Assembly: GCA_030619425.1 (NCBI GenBank)
Contig: JAUXBJ010000041.1
Coordinates: 1-8,916, forward strand
Reading direction: 5' to 3'
From: a bacterium
GTDB taxonomy: Bacteria > Zixibacteria > MSB-5A5 > GN15 > FEB-12
DNA length: 8,916 bases
The stretch's first letter is position 1; the number at the start of each line of letters is the position of its first letter. Positions 1-5,754 of the stretch are shown in pieces. The position numbers were made by a program, and so were the translations under genes. The notes beneath the pieces were generated by a model, which made no database searches, was not told the origin of the DNA, and was given only the letters and a program-made list of their open reading frames with translations.

Positions 1-1
1 C

Positions 2-688
2 CATATCAGCGACAGCCATCTCAGTCAGTATGTCACTCTGGAGACAATGGCCGAAGTGCTCACCCAGGCGGAGCCGTTTGCGCCTGACCTTATCGTGATA
101 ACCGGCGATATAGCCGACGACCTCTCGCAACTGGGTGAGGCACTCAACATGACGACCCAACTGCGTCCGAGGCTGGGCGTCTACGCCTGCCTGGGCAACC
201 ACGGATACTAGCGTGGATTGCCGGAAGTGTTCAGCATCTTTGAGCGCTCGCCGGTGCCGCTCCTGGTCAACGAGTGCGTGACACTGGATGTGTCGGGTAC
301 GCTCCTGCGCGTGGGTGGTATTGAGGATCCACGGTTTGTCGGCGGCGGGGACTACGGATTCTTCAAGAATGCCATAGACACTATGCTAACCGATTCCGAG
401 GCAGCCGACTTTACAGTTCTGATGAGCCACCGTCCGGATGCACTTGATTACGCCAGTGAAGTCGGGCTCGACCTGACCCTGGCCGGACACACCCACGGCG
501 GACAGATCGGGATCTCGCAACGATCTCTTTTCGAGGGGATAGCTCCCCGCGGATACCTGTGGGGACACTACCGGAAACACCAGAGTCATCTCTATACCTC
601 CAGCGGTGTCGGTCACTGGTTCCCATTTCGCCTGGGGTGTCCGGCTGAGGCGCCCGTAATCGAACTGCGCTCAACTCAATCCGGTTGA
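2..688 (+). pseudogene. Metallophosphoesterase (YkuE/YaeI-like), 5'-truncated by window edge and broken by in-frame TAG
   Basis: Reading from base 2, one frame carries the calcineurin-like phosphoesterase motifs in order: ISDSH (D-x-H metal ligands, 8-19), TGDIADD (101-121), LGNHGY (191-208), MSHRPD (422-439) and AGHTHGGQ (482-505), ending at TGA 686-688. The family uses a dinuclear metal centre to hydrolyse phosphoesters; the YkuE/YaeI branch is usually membrane-associated. Two defects sit together: a TAG stop at 209-211 directly after GNHGY, and G where the family normally has D or E after GNH. The only initiation codon soon after the stop is TTG at 218. It lacks a convincing Shine-Dalgarno, and a protein from there (156 aa) would lose the first metal-binding motifs. 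Downstream the frame is well preserved, so the break is recent, a sequencing error, or read through. The true 5' end lies outside the window. The family call is firm; the pseudogene status is inference. Confidence 0.8.
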
Positions 689-772
689 TCACGCCTCGGA
701 ATGAGAATTCCAGTTGGTGATGGTACCGCACTTTTTTTGACGGGTGGCGATCTTTTTTCTTGCAAAAAAGTA

Positions 773-802
773 TTGAAAAAGCAAGTTTTACCTCGGATGA
801 TA
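773..802 (+). promoter_or_regulatory. Possible promoter region for the SWIB/H1-like gene
   Basis: The stretch at about 725-810 is strikingly AT-rich compared with its surroundings. It contains TTGAAA (773-778), a plausible -35 box, followed after 17-18 bases by a poor GATGAT/ATGATA -10 match. An A/T-only inverted repeat, CTTTTTT (752-758) and AAAAAAG (764-770), lies just upstream. A promoter is expected here because the next gene starts at 905, but the exact boxes are uncertain. Confidence 0.25.
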
Positions 803-844
803 AAGAATTATCAACGGCTGTAGGAATTTATCCGAGCTTGTCCA

Positions 845-881
845 TTATGGTTTTGAACTAAGGAATACCGACGAACCATAA
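845..881. repeat. Inverted repeat in the leader of the SWIB/H1-like gene
   Basis: TTATGGTT (845-852) is the exact reverse complement of AACCATAA (874-881), with 21 bases between them. The pair ends 10 bases before the AGGAG ribosome binding site at 894-898. In the transcript it could form a weak hairpin in the 5' untranslated leader. As DNA it could be an operator. No function can be assigned. Confidence 0.3.
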
Positions 882-904
882 CCTGAAGGCTAAAGGAGCA
901 ACCA

Positions 905-1423
905 ATGCCTGTGAAGAAAAAGGTCACAAAGAAGAGAACTGTGAAGAAGGCCGCGCCCAAGAAGCGGACGGTGGCCAAGAAGGCAACGGCCAAGAAGAAG
1001 ACCGTGAAGAAGAAGGTGGCTAAGAAGACAACGACTCGCAAGACCACCAAGAAGGCCACGGCCAGAAAGACCACCGCCAGAAAGACTACTGCGCGGAAGA
1101 CAACTCGGACTGCCGCAACCAGGAAGAAGGCTGCCCCCAGGAAAAAGGCTGCTCCCAAGAAGAAGGCCAAGCGCAAACCGAATCCGGCTTTCATGCGGCC
1201 GATGACTCTGTCCGAGGCACTGGGCGCCGTTGTCGGTACCAAGCCGATCCCGCGCACCGAAGTGACCAAGAAACTGTGGATCTACATCAAGAAGAACGGT
1301 CTGCAGGATGCGGTCAACCGGCGTATGATCAATGCCGACGACAAACTCAAGAGAGTCTTCGGCGGCAAGAAGAAGGTCTCGATGTTTGAGATGACCAAGC
1401 TGGTCTCCAAACATATGGAATAG
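905..1423 (+). CDS. Histone H1-like lysine-rich protein with C-terminal SWIB/MDM2 domain
   Basis: This 172-residue protein has two parts. Residues 1 to about 92 are almost only K, R, A, T, V and P, in H1-tail-like units such as KKA, KKRTV and AAPKK, including three consecutive ARKTT units (residues 53-67). Residues 94 to about 171 form a SWIB domain, recognisable from FMRPMTLSEALGAVVG, EVTKKLWIYIKKNGLQD, INADDKLKRVFG and VSMFEMTKLVSKHM. The tail should bind DNA electrostatically. SWIB domains are known from eukaryotic chromatin-remodelling complexes and MDM2, and occur in bacteria such as Chlamydia alone or fused to topoisomerase I. A nucleoid-associated role is inferred. The ATG at 905 follows AGGAG (894-898) by 6 bases. 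The gene is apparently monocistronic, with its own leader and a strong terminator at 1451-1482, which fits an abundant small protein. Domain identity is secure; the cellular role is unknown. Confidence 0.9.
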   Translation: MPVKKKVTKKRTVKKAAPKKRTVAKKATAKKKTVKKKVAKKTTTRKTTKKATARKTTARKTTARKTTRTAATRKKAAPRKKAAPKKKAKRKPNPAFMRPMTLSEALGAVVGTKPIPRTEVTKKLWIYIKKNGLQDAVNRRMINADDKLKRVFGGKKKVSMFEMTKLVSKHME

Positions 1424-1450
1424 CATCTCGCGCTGACATCTTTGTGTGAA

Positions 1451-1482
1451 CAGGGCCGGAGTTTTCTCCGGCCTTGTTTTTT
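1451..1482 (+). terminator. Intrinsic terminator of the SWIB/H1-like gene
   Basis: An 11-bp stem pairs 1451-1461 with 1466-1476 around a TTTT loop. Its core GGCCGGAG/CTCCGGCC is perfect and there is one G-U pair lower in the stem. Six T residues (1477-1482) follow immediately. It starts 27 bases after the stop codon at 1423, so it should end that transcript and insulate the gene from what follows. Confidence 0.92.
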
Positions 1483-1531
1483 GCGTTTCAATGCCAAAAG
1501 CTTATTGAAAAAGGCGTCAACCGATGGTGGT

Positions 1532-1551
1532 GTCGGGCGATCCCGCCCGAC
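1532..1551. repeat. Short palindromic hairpin element
   Basis: GTCGGGCG (1532-1539) pairs perfectly with CGCCCGAC (1544-1551) across a 4-base ATCC loop. It is followed by a small CAGGC/GCCTG palindrome at about 1553-1564. There is no T-tract on the + side, so a terminator role is unlikely. The form matches short dispersed intergenic repeats of uncultivated bacteria, from memory only. Confidence 0.6.
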
Positions 1552-1605
1552 GCAGGCAAGCCTGTTTCTCGCGCTTCGCGCACCGTCATTCTATGTCAGA
1601 CTTTT

Positions 1606-1638
1606 TTGTGCGTGGTGTACGTCCTCGTGCGCCACGCG
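1606..1638. repeat. 33-bp direct repeat, copy 1
   Basis: This stretch, with core GTGGTGTACGTCCTCGTG, recurs 311 bases downstream at 1917-1949 with 29 of 33 positions identical. All four differences are transitions. The two copies have unrelated flanks, apart from both being near palindromic elements, which suggests a dispersed unit rather than a simple local duplication. Confidence 0.65.
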
Positions 1639-1740
1639 GATACAGGGGCAGATGAGGACATCTGCCGTGCACTTTAGCGGTGTCGTTCGCCGACTCTCCA
1701 ACCAAGGTCGGTCTGGCGAATCACCTGATCACACTTGCAA

Positions 1741-1813
1741 CGTCACCCTGAGCACTCAAACGTCACCCTGAGTACTCAAACGTCACCTTGAGCACTCAAA
1801 CGTCACCCTGAGC
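1741..1813. repeat. 20-bp tandem repeat, three full copies plus a partial fourth
   Basis: Units begin at 1741, 1761 and 1781 with consensus CGTCACCCTGAGCACTCAAA. Unit 2 has a T at position 13 and unit 3 a T at position 9 as the only changes. A fourth unit starts at 1801, matches the first 13 bases exactly, then continues into a different palindromic element (1801-1827). The units are directly contiguous with no spacers, so this is not a CRISPR array. Confidence 0.85.
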
Positions 1814-1827
1814 GCAGTCGAAGGGTG
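1801..1827. repeat. Dispersed palindromic repeat of the CACCCTGAGCGCAGTCGAAGGGTG type
   Basis: CACCCT (1804-1809) and AGGGTG (1822-1827) form inverted arms around a 12-base centre. From memory, closely similar elements are scattered through intergenic DNA of many environmental bacterial genomes. The first 13 bases are identical to the unit of the tandem array immediately upstream, which links the two structures. Confidence 0.65.
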
Positions 1828-1870
1828 GCGTACCATATCGTAGATTATTCCGCGCAGAAAACAGAAAAGA

Positions 1871-1897
1871 TGGATTCCCGCCTGCGCGGGAATGACA
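1871..1897. repeat. Dispersed palindromic repeat of the ATTCCCGCctgcGCGGGAAT type
   Basis: ATTCCCGC (1874-1881) pairs perfectly with GCGGGAAT (1886-1893) over a CTGC loop and is followed by GAC. Read on the minus strand, the element gives the spurious peptide VIPAQAGIH, which I recognise as a common misannotation of this widespread intergenic repeat. It is not protein-coding. Confidence 0.75.
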
Positions 1898-1916
1898 GAG
1901 TGTGTGGACCGAATTA

Positions 1917-1949
1917 TTGTGTGTGGTGTACGTCCTCGTGTGCCGCGTG
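1917..1949. repeat. 33-bp direct repeat, copy 2
   Basis: This is the second copy of the repeat at 1606-1638, in the same orientation. It differs by C/T or A/G changes at positions 6, 25, 29 and 32. It lies 24 bases after the palindromic element ending at 1893. Confidence 0.65.
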
Positions 1950-2108
1950 AACAATGAATCCCCCCGGCCTTCGGTTGCCCCTCCCAGGAGAAAAATCGGT
2001 TTTGTGTGCCGTGCGCCCCTCTGGACAGCTGGCGCGCACCACATCCTGAAGTCAAGCGCCCGGAGACTGCGGTTACCAAATGGGATATCTCCCCATTTCG
2101 CCACAAGA

Positions 2109-2137
2109 GAATCCGGCCCCTAATAGGGGCCGGATTC
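2109..2137. repeat. Perfect 12-bp hairpin upstream of asnS
   Basis: GAATCCGGCCCC (2109-2120) pairs perfectly with GGGGCCGGATTC (2126-2137) over a TAATA loop. No T-run follows on either strand, so it is not a standard intrinsic terminator. It lies about 150 bases upstream of the proposed asnS promoter and so is probably outside that transcript. A GGAGGA sequence follows at about 2141, but no convincing reading frame starts after it. Confidence 0.6.
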
Positions 2138-2234
2138 ATCGGAGGAATAGGTTGGGAAATCTATCATCAAAAGAGATGCTCTCAGCAAACTCTTGTTTCG
2201 TCTCTCGCTCTATTATACGTCGACCAGTCTATAA

Positions 2235-2264
2235 GGTTTCCCAAAAAGCGTATTGGGGGTAACC
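2235..2264. repeat. Imperfect hairpin upstream of the asnS promoter
   Basis: GGTT-t-CCCAA (2235-2244) can pair with TTGGG-ggt-AACC (2253-2264), leaving a small internal bulge and an 8-base loop. It ends 21 bases before the proposed -35 box. It could be an operator-like dyad or simply chance structure. Confidence 0.25.
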
Positions 2265-2285
2265 ATGGTCGAAATCTCATGACGC

Positions 2286-2314
2286 TTGCGCTAAGTGTCG
2301 TTTATGTGTATTAT
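2286..2314 (+). promoter_or_regulatory. Probable sigma70-type promoter for asnS
   Basis: TTGCGC (2286-2291) as -35 and TATTAT (2309-2314) as -10 are separated by exactly 17 bases. Transcription would start near 2321, giving a leader of about 46 bases before the asnS ATG at 2367. Spacing and position support the call; the boxes are good but not perfect consensus matches. Confidence 0.5.
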
Positions 2315-2366
2315 TGCCGACTTAGTCACCGACGGTGGATGATAGATCCCTTTTTGGAGTCATGAG

Positions 2367-3764
2367 ATGGATTACAAAGTTCGAACCAAAATCGCCACGA
2401 TACTTGTAGACGACAAGGTGCCTGCTGACAGCGAGGTTACGATTCTCGGACTGGTGCGGACAGCCAGAATCGGCAAAGGGGTGGCCTTCGTCGAGGTTAA
2501 CGACGGTTCCTGCATGGGCAATATCCAGGGCGTGGTGACAAACCCGGATGAGTTCCCTATTCTGGAAAAAATCCTGACCGGCGCCTCGGTTCGGTTGAAG
2601 GGCCGTTTGATCCTGTCGCAGGGGAAGGGACAGAAGTATGAAGTGGCCGTGCAGAGTATCAACCTGATCGGTGAAGCTGACAGTAGCTATCCTCTCCAGA
2701 AGAAGCGACACAGTCTTGAGTTCCTGCGCGAGATCGCGCATTTACGTGTCCGCACCAACACTTTCGGCGCCGTCAATCGAATTCGCTCGAAGCTGTCGTA
2801 TGCCATCCACACCTATTTCCAGGAGCGTGGGTTCTACTACATCCATACGCCGATCCTTTCCGCCTCCGACTGTGAAGGGGCCGGCGATCTGTTCACGGTC
2901 ACGACGCTCGATTTCCTGAAACCCCCGACCAAAGGGGGCAAGATTGACTGGAACGAGGACTTTTTTGCACAACAGGTCTACTTGACAGTGTCCGGACAGT
3001 TCGAGGCCGAGGTTGCCGCTCTGGCGCTCGGTGATGTGTACAACTTCGGCCCCACTTTCCGCGCCGAGAACTCCAACACTGCTCGTCACGCTTCCGAGTT
3101 CTGGATGATTGAACCTGAGATGGCCTGGGCGGAACTGGAAGACGATATGGACTTGGCGGAAGACTTCCTCAAGTGGCTGTTTCAGTTCGCTCTTGAGAAG
3201 TGCTCCGATGAGATGGACTTTTTCGGTAAGTGGGTCGACAAGGAAGCTCGTCGAACGCTGGAGTCGGTGGTCAACGCCGAGTTCGAGCGAATCTCATACA
3301 CTGAAGCGCAGGAGATTCTGGTCAAGTGTGGTGAGAAGTTCGAGTACCCGGTCGGGTGGGGACAGGACATGCAGACCGAGCATGAACGCTACCTTACCGA
3401 GAAGAAGTTCAAGCGCCCGGTGATAGTCTACGATTATCCGGCCGAGATCAAGTCGTTCTACATGCGCGCCAACGACGACGGCAAGACGGTGCGTGGCATG
3501 GACGTGTTGGTGCCGCGAGTGGGGGAGATTATCGGCGGCAGCCAACGTGAGGAGCGCTACGATGTCCTCTTGGACCAGGCAAAGCGTCACGGCATTCCCA
3601 ACATTGAGAACTACGACTGGTATTTCGATCTGCGCAAGTACGGCTCGGTGCCGCATTCCGGTTTTGGTTTGGGGTATGATCGGGTGGTGATGTACATCAC
3701 CGGCATGGCCAACATCCGCGATGTCCAACCATTCCCGCGCGTGCCCCGCTGGGCGAAGTTTTAG
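2367..3764 (+). CDS. asnS: Asparaginyl-tRNA synthetase (class II)
   Basis: The enzyme charges tRNA-Asn with asparagine using ATP, in the cytoplasm. The 465-residue product is full length for bacterial AsnRS. Residues 1 to about 105 form the anticodon-binding OB fold ([21 protein letters not shown]). Then comes the family signature [20 protein letters not shown] (108-127) and the class II catalytic core: motif 1 around [10 protein letters not shown] (145-154), motif 2 [20 protein letters not shown] (227-246), and motif 3 [15 protein letters not shown] (432-446). The asparagine-type stretch after motif 1 (LDFLKPP) and the ending [11 protein letters not shown] favour AsnRS over AspRS. The ATG at 2367 follows GGAG (2356-2359) by 7 bases; the ATG at 2362 is out of frame. 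The gene stands alone between two repeat-rich gaps and converges with trkH. Its presence implies direct asparaginylation of tRNA-Asn. Confidence 0.97.
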   Translation: MDYKVRTKIATILVDDKVPADSEVTILGLVRTARIGKGVAFVEVNDGSCMGNIQGVVTNPDEFPILEKILTGASVRLKGRLILSQGKGQKYEVAVQSINLIGEADSSYPLQKKRHSLEFLREIAHLRVRTNTFGAVNRIRSKLSYAIHTYFQERGFYYIHTPILSASDCEGAGDLFTVTTLDFLKPPTKGGKIDWNEDFFAQQVYLTVSGQFEAEVAALALGDVYNFGPTFRAENSNTARHASEFWMIEPEMAWAELEDDMDLAEDFLKWLFQFALEKCSDEMDFFGKWVDKEARRTLESVVNAEFERISYTEAQEILVKCGEKFEYPVGWGQDMQTEHERYLTEKKFKRPVIVYDYPAEIKSFYMRANDDGKTVRGMDVLVPRVGEIIGGSQREERYDVLLDQAKRHGIPNIENYDWYFDLRKYGSVPHSGFGLGYDRVVMYITGMANIRDVQPFPRVPRWAKF

Positions 3765-3794
3765 ACCAGCGCCGCAACCTACTCTCGGCGTCCA

Positions 3795-3838
3795 CGTCAT
3801 TGCGAGGAGGTCACCGAAGGTGGCCGACGCGGCAATCT
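3795..3838 (+). repeat. Dispersed repeat, CGTCATTGCGAGG ... GGCAATCT family, copy 1
   Basis: The element starts CGTCATTGCGAGG and ends GGCAATCT. Its centre, GGTCACC-gaa-GGTGGCC (3809-3825), folds into a hairpin with one G-U pair. The same outer sequences with a different hairpin centre recur inverted at 7234-7276, and a shorter version lies at 7182-7209. From memory, this type is widespread between genes of environmental bacteria. Confidence 0.75.
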
Positions 3839-3873
3839 TATGTTATTGTAGGGCAGGATCCCTGCGATGTACG

Positions 3874-3917
3874 GTGTCAACACATTCTTTACAGATTGTG
3901 TCAAGACATCCTTTACA
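3874..3917. repeat. Pair of 20-bp direct repeats
   Basis: GTGTCAACACATTCTTTACA (3874-3893) and GTGTCAAGACATCCTTTACA (3898-3917) match at 18 of 20 positions and are 4 bases apart. Read on the minus strand, each contains TTGACAC. Such a pair could be protein-binding sites or a remnant of an insertion sequence end. No transposase or inverted partner is present in the window. Confidence 0.6.
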
Positions 3918-4048
3918 CATAGGGGTTTTTGTTTTTGTCGATCAGGGTATGTGACCGACCGTTTTTCAGGTTTATTTCTCGTATCCACATGTGGCGGAAT
4001 AGCACTACCAGGGTGTTATCCAGAAGTTGAAGCTGAACCAGCACCCCC

Positions 4049-4104
4049 GGTGGCCCACCGTTTACGGTGGGATTTATCGGCCCCACCATGAATGGCGGGC
4101 CACC
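4049..4104. repeat. Nested CCACC-type inverted repeats beyond the trkH stop
   Basis: CCCACCG (4054-4060) pairs with CGGTGGG (4065-4071) over a TTTA loop. GGTGGCCC (4049-4056) is the perfect reverse complement of GGGCCACC (4097-4104). GGTGGG (4066-4071) can also pair with CCCACC (4082-4087). These stems are mutually exclusive. The element lies 31-86 bases beyond the trkH stop and could fold at the end of that transcript, although it has no T-tract. Confidence 0.6.
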
Positions 4105-4134
4105 CACAAACTTACTCCCTTCGATGTCTGAAAC

Positions 4135-5733
4135 CTACTTTCGCCAGGTGGCGAGTCGGAAAATCACCAGCACCGTGAATATCTCCAGGCGTCCCAGCAG
4201 CATCGAGAAGATCAGAATCCACTTCCCCGGCAGTGGAATCCAGCCGTAGTTCTCCACCGCGCCGATCCCGGACAGTCCCGGCCCGATGTTACCGATAGTG
4301 GCAATCGAGCAGGCCACGGCGGTCGTCATATCGGGCACGAAGAGGGTCATCAGAATCGCCACCAGCATGAATAGAGCGACAAACAGAATCGAGAAGACCA
4401 TGACATTAATGACCATCTTGTCATCTATCGCCTCGTTGCCGATTTTCACCGGCGCCACTAAGCGCGGCTGTGTCAGTTTGCGCAACTGATTGATCGCCAC
4501 CCTGGCCACGATCATGATCCGGATCATTTTCATCCCACCCCCGGTGGAACCGGCGCAGCCACCGAAGAACATCAGCATCACCAACAGGATCAGCAGGAAG
4601 CTGGGCCACAGGTCGAAGTCGGCCGTTACAAAGCCGGTAGTGGTTACTATCGCCAGCGTCTGGAAGACAGCGACCCGGAAAGTATCGCCGAACGAATCCA
4701 ACGTCTCCTCTTGCGCCGCATAGTGATCTGAGAATTCCTGGCTGGTCATCGCGTCGTGGCGGAAGTGCTGGGAGGTTGCTTTTTCAGAATCGAGACCGTG
4801 GACAGACAGGACGCCGGTGATCACGACTATCGCGACAATAATGACGCCGTTATAGAAGACGAACTCCTTGTTGGTGACCATCGAGCGAACATCGCCGCGC
4901 AGAGCGCGGAAGTGCAGCACGAAATTGACCCCGGCCAGGTACATGAAGAAAATCACCACCCACTCGATAAAGGCCGAGTTGTAACCGGCAATCGACTCAT
5001 TACTGTTCGAGAACCCACCCGTGGCCATGGTGGCAAAAGCGTGACAGACGGCGTCGAACAGATTCATACCGCCTACCATCAGGAGCACTGTTTCAGCGGC
5101 CGTGAACAACAGATAGACCCCCCACAAAATCGAGGCGGTCTGCTTGAGGCGCGGCATCAGTTTGTCCTTGCTCGGTCCCGGCACCTCACCGCGAAACATC
5201 TGGTAACCGGAAACAGACATGGCCGGCAGAATGGCAATGGCTAACGTAATAATCCCCATACCACCCAGCCAGTGGGTCAAAGCTCGCAGGAACAACAGGG
5301 ACCGCGGCACAGCTTCGATATCGCTCAGGATCGAGGCGCCGGTGGTGGTGAAACCGGACATGACTTCGAAATAGGCATCCGTGAACGCAAGAGCGAACCC
5401 ACCGTGCTCGACACTGTGGGTTGCCAGGAAGTAGGCGCACAGCGGGATAGCAGCGACAAAAGCCAGACTGATCCAGCCGAAGGTTACGATAGCGTAACCC
5501 TCAGATACCCCCAGGTAGCCACGTCCACTCCGAAAAGCCAGGGCCAACGCTGAGCCGAATAACAGGGACAGAACAACGGCCAGCACAAACCCGCTCACCT
5601 CCGGAAGCAGCAAGACCGACCCACCGTCCGACGACCATCCGTCCCAAAGACCGATGCCCAGCGGAATCAGCAGCACCAGTCCCATCGCTTGCATCAGCCG
5701 GCCGACAGTGTAAGCAACAGCGGTCTTATGCAT
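4135..5733 (-). CDS. trkH: Trk/Ktr-type potassium uptake protein, membrane subunit TrkH
   Basis: This is the ion-conducting subunit of a potassium uptake system in the inner membrane, made of four M1-P-M2 units. All four filter loops are visible: SGFTTTGAS (126-134), ATMATGGFS (234-242), AIVTTTGFVT (361-370) and ATIGNIGPG (478-486). GGCAGSTGGGMKMIR (391-405) and the C-terminal LGRLEIFTVLVIF are also family hallmarks. At 532 residues it is longer than E. coli TrkH (483). Much of the excess is a charged stretch at about residues 312-350, between hydrophobic segments. The ATG at 5731-5733 is preceded by AGGAG (minus strand, 5741-5745) with 7 bases between. The gene follows trkA after 21 bases, so the two are co-transcribed and the proteins should form one complex. 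The subunit could also be named KtrB-like; the Trk assignment rests on the long two-unit TrkA next door. Confidence 0.95.
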   Translation of the reverse strand: MHKTAVAYTVGRLMQAMGLVLLIPLGIGLWDGWSSDGGSVLLLPEVSGFVLAVVLSLLFGSALALAFRSGRGYLGVSEGYAIVTFGWISLAFVAAIPLCAYFLATHSVEHGGFALAFTDAYFEVMSGFTTTGASILSDIEAVPRSLLFLRALTHWLGGMGIITLAIAILPAMSVSGYQMFRGEVPGPSKDKLMPRLKQTASILWGVYLLFTAAETVLLMVGGMNLFDAVCHAFATMATGGFSNSNESIAGYNSAFIEWVVIFFMYLAGVNFVLHFRALRGDVRSMVTNKEFVFYNGVIIVAIVVITGVLSVHGLDSEKATSQHFRHDAMTSQEFSDHYAAQEETLDSFGDTFRVAVFQTLAIVTTTGFVTADFDLWPSFLLILLVMLMFFGGCAGSTGGGMKMIRIMIVARVAINQLRKLTQPRLVAPVKIGNEAIDDKMVINVMVFSILFVALFMLVAILMTLFVPDMTTAVACSIATIGNIGPGLSGIGAVENYGWIPLPGKWILIFSMLLGRLEIFTVLVIFRLATWRK

Positions 5734-5754
5734 GGTCCATCTCCTGACGCGGCC

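Larger units (their letters stand above)
1483..2285. other. Repeat-rich intergenic region without a credible gene
   Basis: About 800 bases lie between the SWIB gene's terminator and the asnS promoter. Open frames exist on both strands, but they run through palindromic and tandem repeats, lack ribosome binding sites and show no recognisable protein family. The region holds at least six separate repeat structures, listed individually. It looks like a landing zone for short dispersed elements. No tRNA or riboswitch fold was recognised by eye. Confidence 0.7.
3765..4134. other. Intergenic region between convergent asnS and trkH
   Basis: These 370 bases contain three repeat structures (3795-3838, 3874-3917 and 4049-4104, listed separately) and no credible gene. 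No hairpin followed by a clear T-tract was found for either converging gene. The CCACC-rich palindromes near 4050-4105 are the best candidates for structured transcript ends. Confidence 0.6.

Noticed and set aside
209..211. TAG as a pyrrolysine or other recoding site
   Set aside because: Pyrrolysine use is confined to a few lineages and enzymes. No pylTSBCD genes or recoding structure are visible, and a point mutation or sequencing error is simpler.
218..688. Treating 218-688 as a complete independent gene starting at TTG
   Set aside because: The upstream frame encodes the missing metal-binding motifs without a gap, and the TTG has no clear ribosome binding site.
811..1269. Long minus-strand frame opposite the SWIB/H1-like gene, with repeated FFLGAAFFL-type hydrophobic runs
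   Set aside because: It is the antisense reading of Lys/Ala-rich codons. It has no ribosome binding site or known family, and the + strand gene is clearly real.
1741..1820. Regularly spaced repeats as a possible CRISPR array
   Set aside because: The units are directly contiguous with a 20-bp period and no unique spacers, and there are no cas genes.
1783..2139. Minus-strand open frames containing VIPAQAGIH and similar peptides
   Set aside because: They read through tandem and palindromic repeats. These peptide strings are well-known artefacts of translating dispersed intergenic repeats.
2080..2262. Small plus-strand frame in the asnS upstream gap, with GGAGGA inside it
   Set aside because: It runs through the 12-bp hairpin. 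The GGAGGA is not followed by a usable start, and the peptide shows no recognisable features.
4756..5244. Plus-strand 162-codon frame inside trkH
   Set aside because: It is antisense to a strongly conserved membrane protein gene, with no family match or initiation signal.
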